Shown here piece by piece: positions 15,989 to 27,300 of a stretch of 64,000 nucleotides of DNA (its first letter is position 1; the number at the start of each line of letters is the position of its first letter). The notes beneath the pieces are model-generated. The model did no database searches, was not told where the DNA came from, and saw only the letters and a list, made by a program, of their open reading frames with translations. Position numbers and translations under genes: made by a program. This DNA is from Akkermansia muciniphila (lineage in GTDB: Bacteria; Verrucomicrobiota; Kiritimatiellia; RFP12; JAAYNR01): positions 1-64,000 of the forward strand of contig CAMBQN010000004.1 in assembly GCA_945870025.1 (NCBI GenBank), read 5' to 3'.

Positions 15989-17863
15989 TTAAGATGAGGG
16001 GAAAGAGTGTTGAATATTGAGCAGCTCCGAGATCTCTGCCAAGGTGGGTGCCGCCAATGCCTTGCGGGCGAGTTCCTCGGCTGCCGCAGCATCCATCTGT
16101 TGAATGAGGCGCTGCACCCGCAATATCCGGCGTGGCGGGACGGTCAAGGCGGTGATGCCGATTCCGACGAGAACGGGTATCAGCGTGAGGTCTTGCGCCA
16201 TGTCCCCGCAAAGGGAAAGAGGCTTGTGGTGATGCCGGGCAGCCTCCACGACGGCCCTTATGGCTCGAAGGATTGCCGGATGCCAAGGCACATACCAGTC
16301 GGCGACTTGTTCGTTCGTACGGTCAACGGCTAGCATGTGCTGCACAAGATCATTGCTGCCGATGGAAAGAAAATCAGCTTCCGCGGCCAAATCGTCTGCT
16401 ATGCCTACCGCGCATGGCAGTTCGATCATGGCGCCCAATGCGGGCTGCGACTGATGCGGCACATGGGCCGCTTTCAGATCCCGGATAGCCGCCTCGACCA
16501 GTTCGCGGGCATGACGCAGGCTGTCCACGGACGATATCAGCGGGAACAGGACCTTGAGGGGGCGATCATGCGCCGCGCGCAGGAGGGCGCGGATTTGCGT
16601 ATTGAAGAGTTCAAGGTGGCGATAGGCGAACCGCATGCCGCGAAGTCCCAGAAAAGGATTCGGCTCCTCTGAGGCGACGAAGTACTCGGGAATCTTGTCA
16701 CCGCCAAGATCGAGGGTCCGGAAAACGATCTCGCGCCCTTCCATTTCCTCCATGACCTTGCGGTATAGTGTGTACTGCTCGTCCTCGGTGGGAAAGCCGT
16801 TGTGGATCAAAAAGGACATCTCACTACGGTAGAGTCCAACGCCTTCCGCGCCCAATTGACGGGTGGCACTGGCCTCGCTGACCAGTCCGATCGCGGCAAG
16901 CAGATGAATGCGGTGGCCGTCGCGCGTGCATGTTTGAGGCTCGATAGCACCTTCGGTCGGCAGTTCCCTGCCGCGCGTCTCCAACAGACTCCCGTAACGA
17001 GCCATGATGTTGTCGCCGGGGTTTACGTAGATGGTCCCATGATTGGCGTCCATGAGAAGGGTTGTACCCGTTGTAACGCCTTCCATAAGATTGGCCTGGG
17101 CAAAAACCATGGGTATTTCGAGGCTCTGCGCAAGAATCGAGATGTGCGCGGTGACTCCTCCTGTGGTCAGGATGATGCCTTCCGCGCGCTGAGCCAAAAT
17201 CCGCAGCATGTCTGATGGAAACAACAGGGGTGTGACAAGTATTCGACCGTGGTAGTCGGTATTCATCCCCACATCGGCCTGATGTGCCAGATTCGCCAGC
17301 AGGCGCCGTGCGATGTCATTCAAGTCGTCGCACTTCTCACTGAAGCCGAGACTCGTGCTGCGCGAGAACACGCTGACGAACTTGTTCGTGACCTCCTTGA
17401 TGGCGACCTGCACGGCCGTTCCGCCTTTGATGCGGCGCCGCATCTCGCCGGTGAACGCGGCATCGTCAAGGATCGCGAGATGGGAGTCGAAAATGTTCGA
17501 TATCGGTTCCGCAATGCCTTCCCGGATGCGCTGCTGAAATTCGTGGAGTTGTTCGCTCGTCAGGCGTACGGCACGCCGAAAATCGGCGAGTGTGTACGTG
17601 GCGGCATCTTTGTCAGTCCCATCCGCAAGACTATCGGTCAATGCGGCTATCACCACGGCCGTGCCCATCACAATGCCGTCGGCCACAGGCTTCCCGGTTA
17701 TCGCACACTGTTCCCCGTCCTTTCCCGGTCGAGGGGCCGTGCCGTCTGAAAGCACCGGTGTCGTCAGGTCTTTCGTCTGTTGGCGGATCGTTTCGTCCGC
17801 AAGCAGGCTCTTGTCACCTACGGCCAGCGACCTCGCGGTATTTTTAAGATTCTGTGTACTCAT
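15989..17863 (-). CDS. ptsI: PtsI-like phosphoenolpyruvate-protein phosphotransferase (enzyme I)
   Basis: 624 residues, somewhat longer than the usual 570-580 because of an N-terminal extension of about 50. The phospho-histidine site is His240 in GGVTAHISILAQS (canonical GGRTSHTAIMAR), and the PEP-binding barrel shows GVGLYRSEMSFL, RTLDLGGDK, NPFLGLRG, SIGSNDLVQ and catalytic Cys552 in LCGDMAQD. The enzyme takes phosphate from PEP and normally passes it to HPr. No HPr, EIIA or sugar permease gene is in the window, so a regulatory phosphorelay is as likely as sugar transport. It starts 12 bp after the phosphoketolase stop, in the same operon. The gene converges with the scar at 15978. Confidence 0.9.
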   Translation of the reverse strand: MSTQNLKNTARSLAVGDKSLLADETIRQQTKDLTTPVLSDGTAPRPGKDGEQCAITGKPVADGIVMGTAVVIAALTDSLADGTDKDAATYTLADFRRAVRLTSEQLHEFQQRIREGIAEPISNIFDSHLAILDDAAFTGEMRRRIKGGTAVQVAIKEVTNKFVSVFSRSTSLGFSEKCDDLNDIARRLLANLAHQADVGMNTDYHGRILVTPLLFPSDMLRILAQRAEGIILTTGGVTAHISILAQSLEIPMVFAQANLMEGVTTGTTLLMDANHGTIYVNPGDNIMARYGSLLETRGRELPTEGAIEPQTCTRDGHRIHLLAAIGLVSEASATRQLGAEGVGLYRSEMSFLIHNGFPTEDEQYTLYRKVMEEMEGREIVFRTLDLGGDKIPEYFVASEEPNPFLGLRGMRFAYRHLELFNTQIRALLRAAHDRPLKVLFPLISSVDSLRHARELVEAAIRDLKAAHVPHQSQPALGAMIELPCAVGIADDLAAEADFLSIGSNDLVQHMLAVDRTNEQVADWYVPWHPAILRAIRAVVEAARHHHKPLSLCGDMAQDLTLIPVLVGIGITALTVPPRRILRVQRLIQQMDAAAAEELARKALAAPTLAEISELLNIQHSFPSS

Positions 17864-17875
17864 AGCGGATACTCT

Positions 17876-20245
17876 CTATTCGTTGTTGCCCCACATCCAG
17901 TTCCGAATTTCCGGCAAGTCTACCCCATTCTTGTCGATATACTGCTTGTGTTCCATCAACTTGTCTTTGAGATGCTGTTTCAGCGCTTGGCCCTTGGCGC
18001 CGGTCTGCGGCAGGCGGTCGATCACGTCCATCACAAGGTGGAAGCGGTCGAGGTCGTTCAACACCGTCATGTCGAAGGGCGTCGTGATGGTGCCCTCTTC
18101 CTTGTAGCCGCGAACATGGAGGTTGGCGTGGTTGGTGCGACGGTAGGTGAGCCGGTGGATCAACCACGGGTAGCCATGGAAGGCGAAGATGACATGCTTA
18201 TCCTTGGTGAACAGCGCGTCGAACGCCGCGTCGCTCAACCCGTGCGGGTGTTCGCTCGGAGGTTCCAGCTTCATCAGGTCCACGACATTGACGACGCGAA
18301 CTTTCAAGTCAGGAAGATGCTCACGCAGTATGGAAACAGCGGCGAGCGTCTCCAGCGTGGGCACGTCGCCACAGCAGGCCATGACTACATCGGGTTCGGC
18401 GCCCGCATCGCTGCTGGCCCATTGCCAGATACCGATGCCCTCGGTGCAATGCTTGACGGCGGCGTCCATGGACAGCCACTGGGGCGTTTGATACTTGCCC
18501 GCGATCACGACGTTGACGTAGTGGCGGCTTCGCAGGCAGTGGTCCCATACCGACAACAAACAGTTGGCATCCGGCGGAAGATACACGCGCACGACGGAGG
18601 CTTTCTTGTTCACGACGTGGTCGATAAACCCGGGATCCTGATGGGTGAAGCCGTTGTGCATTTGCTGCCAGACATGGGAGGCGAGCAGGTAATTCAGCGA
18701 GGCGATCTTACGCCGCCACGGCAATTCCGCGGTGACTTTCAGCCATTTGGCGTGCTGATTAAACATCGAGTCGATGATATGGATGAACGCCTCGTAGCAG
18801 TTGAAGAGCCCATGACGACCGGTCAGCAGGTAGCCTTCGAGCCAGCCCTCGCACTGATGCTCGCTTAACATTTCCATGACGCGGCCGTCCTGAGCGAGGA
18901 ACTCGTCGTTGTCCCGCACCCGGGCGTCCCATTGCCGGTTGGTCACCTCAAACACGGCGGTTAGGCGATTGGAAAGCGTTTCGTCGGGGCCGAAGATTCT
19001 GAAATTGCGCTGCTCTTGGTTGAGCGTGGTCACATCGCGCAGAAAGACGCCCAGCTCATGGGCGTCGGCGGCCTGAACGGACCCAGGCGACGGCACATCG
19101 ACCGCATACTTCCGAAAGTCCGGCATGATCAGGTCGCGCAAAAGCAGGCCGCCATTCGCGTGCGGATTGGCGCCCATGCGTCGATCCCCCTTCGGCGCGA
19201 GTTCGGCGAGTTCAGGTTTCAGACGCCCCTGCTCGTCGAAGAGTTCCTCCGGCCGGTAACTGCTCAACCAGTCTTCCAGCAGTTTGAGATGTTCGGGATG
19301 CGTGGCCGGGGCGGAAAGCGGCACTTGATGCGCGCGGAAAGTGCCTTCAATTTGGAGGCCGTCCACCCATTTTGGCCCCGTCCAGCCTTTCGGGGATTTG
19401 AGGACAATCATGGGCCAGCGCGGGCGCATCGTGTTGCCGTTGACGCGGGCTTCGTGTTGAATGCGTTTGATCTCCTCCACCACCTGATCCAGCGTCGCGG
19501 CCATGGCTTCGTGCATCAACGCCGGCTCATGTCCTTCGACGTAATAGGGCGCCCAGCCATTACCGCGCAGCAACTGGTCCAGTTCCTCCGGTTCGATGCG
19601 CGCGAGGATGGTCGGGTTGGCGATCTTGTAACCGTTGAGATGGAGGATGGGCAGCACGGCTCCATCGGTAATCGGGTTGAGGAACTTGTTGGAGTGCCAC
19701 GACGTTGCCAGCGGCCCCGTTTCCGCCTCGCCATCCCCGACGCAGCAGGCGACGATGAGCCCGGGATTGTCGAACACAGCCCCAAACGAGTGGCTCAGAG
19801 AATAGCCGAGCTCGCCGCCTTCGTGGATTGAACCCGGGCACTCCGGCGAGGCATGGCTGGGAATGCCGCCGGGAAAAGAGAACTGCTTGAAGAGTTTTTG
19901 CAACCCGGCCTCATCTTGACTGATATCAGGGTAGATTTCGCTGTACGTGCCCTCGAGGTACGTGTTGCCCACGACAGCCGGGCCGCCATGTCCGGGGCCG
20001 GAGACGTAGATCATGTCGAGATCGTATTTCTTGATGACCCGGTTCACGTGCACGTAAATGAAGTTCTGCCCCGGCGTCGTGCCCCAGTGTCCCAGCAACA
20101 GGCGTTTCACATCCGCGAGCGTCAGCGGACGTTTCAGCAGCGGATTGTCGTAGAGATAGATCTGGCCGACCGAAAGGTAGTTCGCCGCGCGCCAATAGGC
20201 ATCGATCTTGCGGAGCAGTTCGGCGGTAAGAGTGTTTGTCTTCAT
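17876..20245 (-). CDS. xfp: Xylulose-5-phosphate/fructose-6-phosphate phosphoketolase
   Basis: 789 residues, the normal length. Family signatures are seen: [20 protein letters not shown], the ThDP site [36 protein letters not shown], and QDPGFIDHV in the second half. The enzyme cleaves xylulose 5-phosphate (and often fructose 6-phosphate) with phosphate to acetyl phosphate plus glyceraldehyde 3-phosphate or erythrose 4-phosphate. With the transaldolase encoded upstream it could form a phosphoketolase shunt. No strong Shine-Dalgarno precedes ATG 20245, so it may depend on translational coupling to the PRC-barrel gene 21 bp upstream. No acetate kinase gene is in view. Confidence 0.95.
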   Translation of the reverse strand: MKTNTLTAELLRKIDAYWRAANYLSVGQIYLYDNPLLKRPLTLADVKRLLLGHWGTTPGQNFIYVHVNRVIKKYDLDMIYVSGPGHGGPAVVGNTYLEGTYSEIYPDISQDEAGLQKLFKQFSFPGGIPSHASPECPGSIHEGGELGYSLSHSFGAVFDNPGLIVACCVGDGEAETGPLATSWHSNKFLNPITDGAVLPILHLNGYKIANPTILARIEPEELDQLLRGNGWAPYYVEGHEPALMHEAMAATLDQVVEEIKRIQHEARVNGNTMRPRWPMIVLKSPKGWTGPKWVDGLQIEGTFRAHQVPLSAPATHPEHLKLLEDWLSSYRPEELFDEQGRLKPELAELAPKGDRRMGANPHANGGLLLRDLIMPDFRKYAVDVPSPGSVQAADAHELGVFLRDVTTLNQEQRNFRIFGPDETLSNRLTAVFEVTNRQWDARVRDNDEFLAQDGRVMEMLSEHQCEGWLEGYLLTGRHGLFNCYEAFIHIIDSMFNQHAKWLKVTAELPWRRKIASLNYLLASHVWQQMHNGFTHQDPGFIDHVVNKKASVVRVYLPPDANCLLSVWDHCLRSRHYVNVVIAGKYQTPQWLSMDAAVKHCTEGIGIWQWASSDAGAEPDVVMACCGDVPTLETLAAVSILREHLPDLKVRVVNVVDLMKLEPPSEHPHGLSDAAFDALFTKDKHVIFAFHGYPWLIHRLTYRRTNHANLHVRGYKEEGTITTPFDMTVLNDLDRFHLVMDVIDRLPQTGAKGQALKQHLKDKLMEHKQYIDKNGVDLPEIRNWMWGNNE

Positions 20246-20266
20246 CTGTTTTGGAGAAGACGGCGT

Positions 20267-21022
20267 CTAGGCAACCGGTTCATCGACCCAGTAGCCTTGG
20301 CGATTGTAATGCCCATGCAGCCGGGTCTCATAATCCCGAGTGAACAGGGACGCCGCCGTATATTCTGGGGCCTGCTTGATGGCCGCGCGGGAAAGATTGA
20401 TGAAGACTTTCGACTCATCCCAACTCACGCGCTCGATCCATCGTGCCGCAACCAGAACCTTTTTCCCTGGCCACCAGTTCCTTGTATCGACGATGAGGTA
20501 TCGAATCGCCCAGGTCTCGTCATCGATGACAAAGTCCGAGACGTGGCCAATGGAGCCGTCTATGGCGTGAATATTATATGTGCTCACCGCAAGCGTGCTG
20601 CGCAAATGTGAATCCCATGTCTTCGCGCCTGGGACAAGACCCCTGCCTTCTTCGCGACCATGCACAATATAGGGATATGCTCCCCATACGTAGGGGCCTC
20701 CCCAATATATCGGATATCCATAATACCCATAGTAGGACCCCTCGAATTGTCGCGAGACAGGCATGTCACGGTCCAAGGATGGACTTTCCTCGATCTGTTT
20801 TTTGGTCAAATCTACGGCAATGCTGTGCTTCTGGCTCATCACGGAACCCATCGCATGCGGGGAGATCAACACCTGCCTGCCCGGGAGCCAGTTACCCGTG
20901 TCGGCGACCAGATAGCGGATCGTCCAATGCCGGTCATCGAAATAGAATTCCTTGACCCGACCTATATCTCCGTCGAGACTGTGCAATGTGTAACCTTCGA
21001 GCGTTGTGACGTTGTTCAGCAT
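20267..21022 (-). CDS. Double PRC-barrel domain protein
   Basis: 251 residues from ATG 21022, chosen for AAAGGA eight bases upstream; longer in-frame starts run through a hairpin. Two PRC-barrel units are seen, at about 1-85 (GYTLHSLDGDIGRVKEFYFD, WTIRYLVADTGNWLPGRQVL) and about 145-225 (IDGSIGHVSDFVIDDETW, AIRYLIVDTRNWWPGKKVL). A Tyr/Gly-rich linker (YYGYYGYP) separates them. There is no signal peptide. PRC barrels occur in RimM and in photosynthetic reaction centre H subunits. This stand-alone double form is often found among stress genes and has no assigned reaction. It is in the operon between the lmo0937-type peptide and phosphoketolase. Confidence 0.85.
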   Translation of the reverse strand: MLNNVTTLEGYTLHSLDGDIGRVKEFYFDDRHWTIRYLVADTGNWLPGRQVLISPHAMGSVMSQKHSIAVDLTKKQIEESPSLDRDMPVSRQFEGSYYGYYGYPIYWGGPYVWGAYPYIVHGREEGRGLVPGAKTWDSHLRSTLAVSTYNIHAIDGSIGHVSDFVIDDETWAIRYLIVDTRNWWPGKKVLVAARWIERVSWDESKVFINLSRAAIKQAPEYTAASLFTRDYETRLHGHYNRQGYWVDEPVA

Positions 21023-21055
21023 GATGGCGTTCCTTTCATAATGTCTGACAGCCGC

Positions 21056-21085
21056 GCTGGTTCGTGCGATCCCGCACGAACCAGC
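21056..21085 (-). terminator. Perfect 13-bp intercistronic hairpin
   Basis: GCTGGTTCGTGCG (21056-21068) and CGCACGAACCAGC (21073-21085) with a four-base loop, between the lmo0937-type gene and the PRC-barrel gene. There is no T-tract. It resembles the hairpin at 4420-4448 in stem length and placement, and could set relative expression of the two genes. Confidence 0.5.
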
Positions 21086-21122
21086 TACGATCCGCTGTGT
21101 TGTTAATACAGCAACCGGCTTC

Positions 21123-21272
21123 CTAGGATATTCGGCGTCCTTGAATAATTCTGACCAGCACCACGATAATGGCAACCACGAGCAGGAGGTGAATGAAGCC
21201 TCCCATCGTATAGCTGGACACCAACCCCAGCGCCCACAGAACCAACAGTATCATCGCAAGTGTCCACAACAT
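21123..21272 (-). CDS. lmo0937-family (DUF5670-type) small membrane protein
   Basis: 49 residues with two hydrophobic helices: residues 1-18 (MLWTLAMILLVLWALGLV) and 27-41 (IHLLLVVAIIVVLV), joined by the family's SSYTMGGF and closed by RIIQGRR. AAGGAG lies six bases upstream of the ATG at 21272. The pattern matches the lmo0937 family, small membrane proteins often found beside BON, PRC-barrel and CsbD-like stress genes. It is followed by the hairpin at 21056-21085 and then by the PRC-barrel gene. Confidence 0.85.
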   Translation of the reverse strand: MLWTLAMILLVLWALGLVSSYTMGGFIHLLLVVAIIVVLVRIIQGRRIS

Positions 21273-21375
21273 ATGACGCTCCTTACTGAATTCCCGCCTG
21301 CGTGGCTACATACCCCGCAGTTGCGGCAATAGTTCTTCAATGCGGACAGTGTATACGACGGCCAGACGTGTTGCA

Positions 21376-21394
21376 GTGGGGTGTAACCCTACCG
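21376..21394. repeat. Single copy of the GGGGT-N-ACCCTACCG palindromic motif
   Basis: GTGGGGTGTAACCCTACCG, the same motif as the arms of the 3356-3444 element. It lies between the stop of the cyclic-glucan synthase gene and the start of the lmo0937-type gene. Confidence 0.55.
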
Positions 21395-21399
21395 TTAAG

Positions 21400-24300
21400 T
21401 CAACGGACCTTCACTTCGACGGCATGTTCCCTGTGGTCGTCGACGAGGTGAATCGTGGCATCAGGTTGCTCTTTACCATCGACGGTTATGCAAAGCGGCC
21501 GAGCGGTTTCCACTCCGACCCGCTTTACGGTGATGTGGTAAAAGGTGTCGCGATAGCGGTAATGAAGCTTGAGCGACTGCCAGGCGCGTGGCAGCCGTGG
21601 GATCATCCGCAGTTGGTCCGCTTCGAGCCGCAGACCCAGCAGCGTCTCGACGATCATTCGGTACATCCAACCCGCCGATCCCGTGTACCAGCTCCAGCCA
21701 CCGCGGCCAATGTGCGGCGCGACGGAGTAGATGTCGGCGGCAACGACGTACGGCTCAACTTTATAGCGGTTGACCTCCGTCATGTCCGTGGCGTGACGGA
21801 TGGGGTTGAGCAGCGAGAACAATTCCCATGCCCGCTCGGTCTCGCCCAGTTCCGCGAACGCCATGACGGCCCAAATCGCGGCGTGGGTGTATTGGCCGCC
21901 GTTCTCGCGAACGCCGGGCGGATAACCCTTGATGTAGCCGGGTTCGCGCTCGGATTTGTCGAACGGCGGATCGAAGAGCTGGATTAGCCGGGAATCGCGC
22001 CGGACCAGGCGTTGATCCATGCCCTCCATGGCCATCCGCGCCCGCGCCGGATTTGCCGCGCCCGAGAGCACCGCCCAGCTCTGGGCGATGGAGTCGATCT
22101 GGCATTCCTCGTTCGTGGCCGAGCCGAGCGGTGTTCCGTCATCGAAGTAGGCGCGCCGGTACCAGTCGCCATCCCACCCATGCTCTTCGATATTCTGCTG
22201 CAACTGCTCCGCCTGGTGGATGCATTGGTCGGCAAACTCGGAATCGCCCCGGCGTCGGGCCAGTTCCGCGAAACGCTGCACGACGTCGTACAGGAAAAAC
22301 GCCAGCCACACGCTCTCGCCCTTGCCCTTCTCGCCGACGAGGTTCATCCCGTCGTTCCAGTCGCCGCAGCCGATCAACGGTAGTCCGTGCTCGCCGAATT
22401 GGAATCCGCGCTTGATCGCCCGCACGCAGTGTTCGTAAAGCGTGCCGTCTTCCCCCGAGCGTTGCGGCAGATCGTAGTACGATTCCTCGTCGGCATTCAC
22501 CGGACGCCCTTCGAGGAACGACACGCGCTCATCGAGCACGCCGGTGTCGCCGGTCATCTTCACATACCGGCACGCCGCATACGGCAGCCAGAGGTAATCA
22601 TCGGAACAATGCGTGCGCACGCCGCGGCCAGTGGGCGGATGCCACCAATGTTGCACGTCGCCTTCGCGAAACTGGCGGCCGGCGCACCGCAGCAAATGTT
22701 CACGGGCGGTCCACGGCGCGGCGTGAAGCAACGCGGTCGTATCCTGGAGTTGGTCGCGGAACCCATACGCGCCGCCAGATTGGTAATACCCGCTCCGGCC
22801 CCAGTAGCGGCCGGCCAGTGTCTGGTACTCCAGCCAGCCGTTGACCAGCAGGTTCAAGGCGGGGTCCGGCGTCTCGGCGTAGACCACGCCCAGCGTCCGT
22901 TTCCAGAATTCCCACACGCTCTCCAATGCCAGCCGCGCACTGGCCGGGCCGCTGAATTGCCGGACCAGTTGCTGGGCTTCGTCGGCGCTATTGCCGGCGC
23001 CCAGCACGAAGACGAGTTCGCGCTCCTCGCCGTCGGCCAGATCGAACGCCACTTGCAGCGCCGCGCAGGGGTCCAGGCTCGCACCTGTCTGGCCGGACAG
23101 TTGTGTTTGCCGCAGCGCGGCGGGATTTGCCGGCGTGCCGTTGCGCCCCAGAAACTCCGTTCGGTTGCCGGTGAGAGTCCGCGCGGCGTCGCTGACGTTG
23201 ACGAAAACGGTCTTGCCGGCAAACTCACGGTTGTACACGTTGCGGGCGAACAGCGCGCCCGTGTTAGGATCAATTTCGGTGACCACGTGCATCAGATTCG
23301 AGTGCCGCCATTGGCCGAGCACTAATTCCCAGTAGCCGGTGACCGACAGGCGTCGGGTCCGGCCCGAGCGATTGCGTACCTTGATCACCACTAGTTTCAC
23401 GGGCGCGTCCATCGCGACGTAGGTCCACAGTTCCGAGGTGATCCCCAGTTGCGTGTACTCAAACACGCTGTAGCCGAATCCGTGTCGGCAAACGTAGGTA
23501 CCGCTCCCGCGCGCGGGCAACGGCGTCGGCGACCAGAACTGACCGGTTTGCTCGTCGCGGATGTAGAACGCCTCCCCGCTGGTGTCGCCTACGGGATCGT
23601 TGTGCCAGGGGGTGAGCCGAAATTCGTGGGCGTTCTCCACCCAGGTGTAGGCCCCGCCGCTTTCCGTGATCACCGTGCCGATCTGGGGGTTGGCCAGCAC
23701 ATTGGCCCACGGCGCGGGGGTGTTCTGTCCGGGCGCGAGCGAGATCACGTACTCGCGTCCGTCAGGCGTGAACCCGCCCAACCCATTGAAGAATACGAGC
23801 TCACGCTGGGCCGGCGCGGCAGTTGTCGCCGTCAGCATCGATCGCGTCGGTACAAAGCGTGGTACCTTGCGCGTGACCGGCGCACGCCGTTCGACCTGCT
23901 CGGCCAGAGTCTCGGCGCTGTCGGTCAGGATCACCCGCGCGACCGTTTGCAGCAGCACCCGGTCTTCCTCCGACAACTGTTCGCTGCGCCGCAGGAATAT
24001 CCCGCCGGGCTTGTCCACCCGGTGCGCTTCCGTGCCTGCGGCGATCAGGCCCAGGATGCGGTCCTGCAAGACCTGACGATACCCGGAGAAATCCTCGTTC
24101 AGAATGACCAGATCGACCTCCAAGCCTTTCTCGCGCCAGTAGGCGTGGGCCTGGAGCACATGTCTTACCAGATCGATCCGGTGCACATCGGCGATCCGCA
24201 TCAGGAGAATCGGCAGATCGCCCGATATCCCGAAGGCCCACAAGCTAGACTGGCCGAACCGGTTGCGGGTTAGGATGCCGGCGCCCGCGCGGTGGAGGGG

Positions 24301-27300
24301 GTTGGCGTGAATGACCGAGCCGGCCAACTGCGCATACAACTGGGCCTCGGCCTCGGTCGCCTGCACCTGGCGCAGCACGAGTTGGCTGTGTGACCAGGCC
24401 ATCTCGAACGCGCGCGCGGCGAAACTCGGTTCGCGATATCTGGCGATCAACGCCAGCGCCGCCGCGCGTGTTTCGGCCATACCGGAGATGATGTGCCAGT
24501 TGGCGGAAGTGTCGGATTGGATGATCAGTCCCTGCCGAATAGCGACAATCGGATCGAGCACCGCGCCCTCCGTGTTGGAAAGCGGGGCGACCTTATCGAA
24601 TGCAGCCGGGTGGACTGCGGAGCCGCAACGACCGATGAACGTGGCCCGGTCTGTTTCGTAGGACGTCTCGCCCGACGGTGCGCCTTGTGTGGTCATCAGA
24701 TGGAACATCCACGGCGGTATCTCGCCGGGCGCGCGTGGCCGGCGCGTGCAGAGAATGGCCTGGGAATCGCGGAGGATCTCGGTCTGCACGAACAGATTGC
24801 TGAAGGCCGGGTGCGCGAGGTCGGTGTTCAGCGGAGCTATGACGACTTCCGCATAACTGGTCAGCTCGATGGTGCGGGTCCGGGGTGAACGATTCGTCAG
24901 CGTGACACGGCGGACTTCGACATCGTCTTCGGGCGACACGGCGATTTCCGTGTGTGCGTCCATGTCCTCGTCGCGGCGGCGATATTCGGCGCGGCCTTGC
25001 ACGAAGATCGCCTCGTAGGTCTTCGACGGGCGCCGCGTCGGTTGATAGGCCGAGGACCAGAGCGCGCCCGAGGTGGCGTCGCGCAGATAGCAGAACGTGC
25101 CCCAATCGTCGCACGTCGCGTCTTCGCGCCAGCGCGTGACCGCCAGGTCTTTCCACCGGCTATACCCGCCTCCCGCGTTGGTGGCCATGACGTGATAGCG
25201 GCCGTTGGACAGCAGGTGAACCTCGGGAATCGGACTGTGCGGCGAGGAGAACACGCGCATGGTGGTAGCGGCGACCGACGGCGGCCGGCGCGCGGCGCTG
25301 ACTTCCGCCGCGTGCGGCTGCAACGGGGAAGCGACCTTGGGAATGCGCTCCTGCAGGAGCAATTCCGACGCCTTGAAGCACGGGTCGGACAGGAATCGGC
25401 GCTGCATGGGCCGATCCAACAGCAGGTAGGTGAGTGCCAGGAAACTCATTCCCTGGTGATGCGCCATGAAACTGTGTATTGGAACGCAGGTCTTGCCGCG
25501 AGGCAAGCGGGCAGGCGTATAATCGATTGCTTCATACAGCCCGTACGCGCCCAAGTAACCGTGCTCCGCCAGCGCTTCCAGATTCTGGCAGGCCTCTCGG
25601 GGTGCGACCATCAACGCCAGCGCCGATGCGTACGGCGCGACGACCAGATCGTCGGCGAGACCGCGCTTGAAACCCAACCCCGGCACGCCGAACGCGCCAT
25701 ACTGATAGACGCCGTGGGAGTCGGTGGTGTTGTAGCACGACTCGGAAAGACCCCACGGCACTCCGCGCTGGCGGCCGTATTCGATCTGGCGGGCCACGAC
25801 CGCCCGGTAGGTCTGATCGAGCAACGTGTGCTCGTAGGTCGGCATCACTAGCAGCGGCATCAGGTACTCAAACATCGACCCGCTCCACGACAACAACGCC
25901 ATGGCGCCAGCGTGAGTGGTCAACTGCCGGCCCAACGCAAACCAATGGTCCTGAGGCAACTGGTCCTGGGCGACGAGAATGAAACTCGCCATCCGAGCTT
26001 CCGAGGCAAGCAGGTCGTAATACGACGGATCGCGGCGGCGCTCGGTGACGTTGTAGCCGATCGCCAGCAATTCGCAAGCCGGATCGTACAGGAATGCGAA
26101 GTCCATGGCCGCCAACTCGGTGCAACGCTGGGCGAGCTGGTCGATTTTCCGGATGCGCTCGGCGGCGCGCTCGCCCCCGATGGACGCTCCGGCCACCTCC
26201 TGCAGGGACGGCACATGATCGAACAACCGGGGATCGGAAACGAGGAACAGCAAGTCGGCCCGCGCGGCGTGGCACTGCCGGACGAGAGCCTGCCCCCACC
26301 AGTGTTGATCCGGATCGCCAGTGGCGGGTAATGCGGCGACATCTCTGATGAAATCCTGGAGGAAGGCCAACAGGGCCAGGACCGTGGGTGGCGGCGGAGA
26401 TTGCAGCTTGGCGCGGAGACAACCGACCGACGAAGACGAGATCTGGTCCAGTGTATCCTGCAGCCCGGTCACAACGCGGGGCGAAACGATGGGGTGAGTT
26501 TTCAAATCCAACAACCCAGCGCGCAAGGTGAACAATGCCCCGGTCAGATTGCCGCTATCGACACTCGACACGTAGTGCGGGCTCAGCGGTTTGAGCGTGC
26601 GGGTGTCGTACCAATTGTAGAGATGCCCCCGGTAGCGTTCGAGGCTTTCCATCGTGGTGAGGGTCTTGTCCGTGCGGTCGAGCAGTTGGTCGGTGGAGAG
26701 ATAGCCGAAATCGCTCGCCGCCAGATTGGCCAGCAACGCCATGCCGATGTTGGTGGGCGAGGTGCGCGAGGCGACCACGGGTGGCGGGCCTTCCTGGATA
26801 TTATCGGGCGGCAGCCAATGTTCTTCCGCGTTGACCAGCACTTCGAAGTAGCGCCAGGTTTGCCGGGCCAAGCCGCGCAAGAACGTCTGTTGCGCGTCGG
26901 ACAGTGACGGCTGATCGGCCACGAGCGGCTGGCTGATCCACCAGCCGACGAGGGGGGACACCAGCCACAGCAGTAACACCGGCCCGCTGACGACCAGTTC
27001 GCCGGGGTGCATCAGCGCGAGCCCCACGAGTCCGGCCACGGCGAACAGCGGTGCAACCCACATCTCTTGAAGGTAGTCGGCCAGCGTCGTGAGGCCGTTG
27101 CGCCGCGCATAGCCCGGCGTGTGCCAGAGCATCAGTCCGCGCCGGGTGAACATCATGCGCCCGCCCGAAACGAGAATCGCATCCAGATTGATAACGGCTT
27201 GGTACGGCAGCGTGCTCAGCCGCAGGCCGACCTCCGCCAACTGGCGGCCCAACGATTTCAGCACAACGCCCAGATGCAGGCCCCACGCCCGTTCCCGGGG

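Noticed and set aside
22387-23325. Long plus-strand frames opposite the cyclic-glucan synthase (also 28483-29859, 24952-25851)
   Set aside because: They are antisense shadows of a gene with strong family motifs, rich in Arg/Gly/Gln as expected from high-GC reverse frames, with no domain resemblance or start sites.
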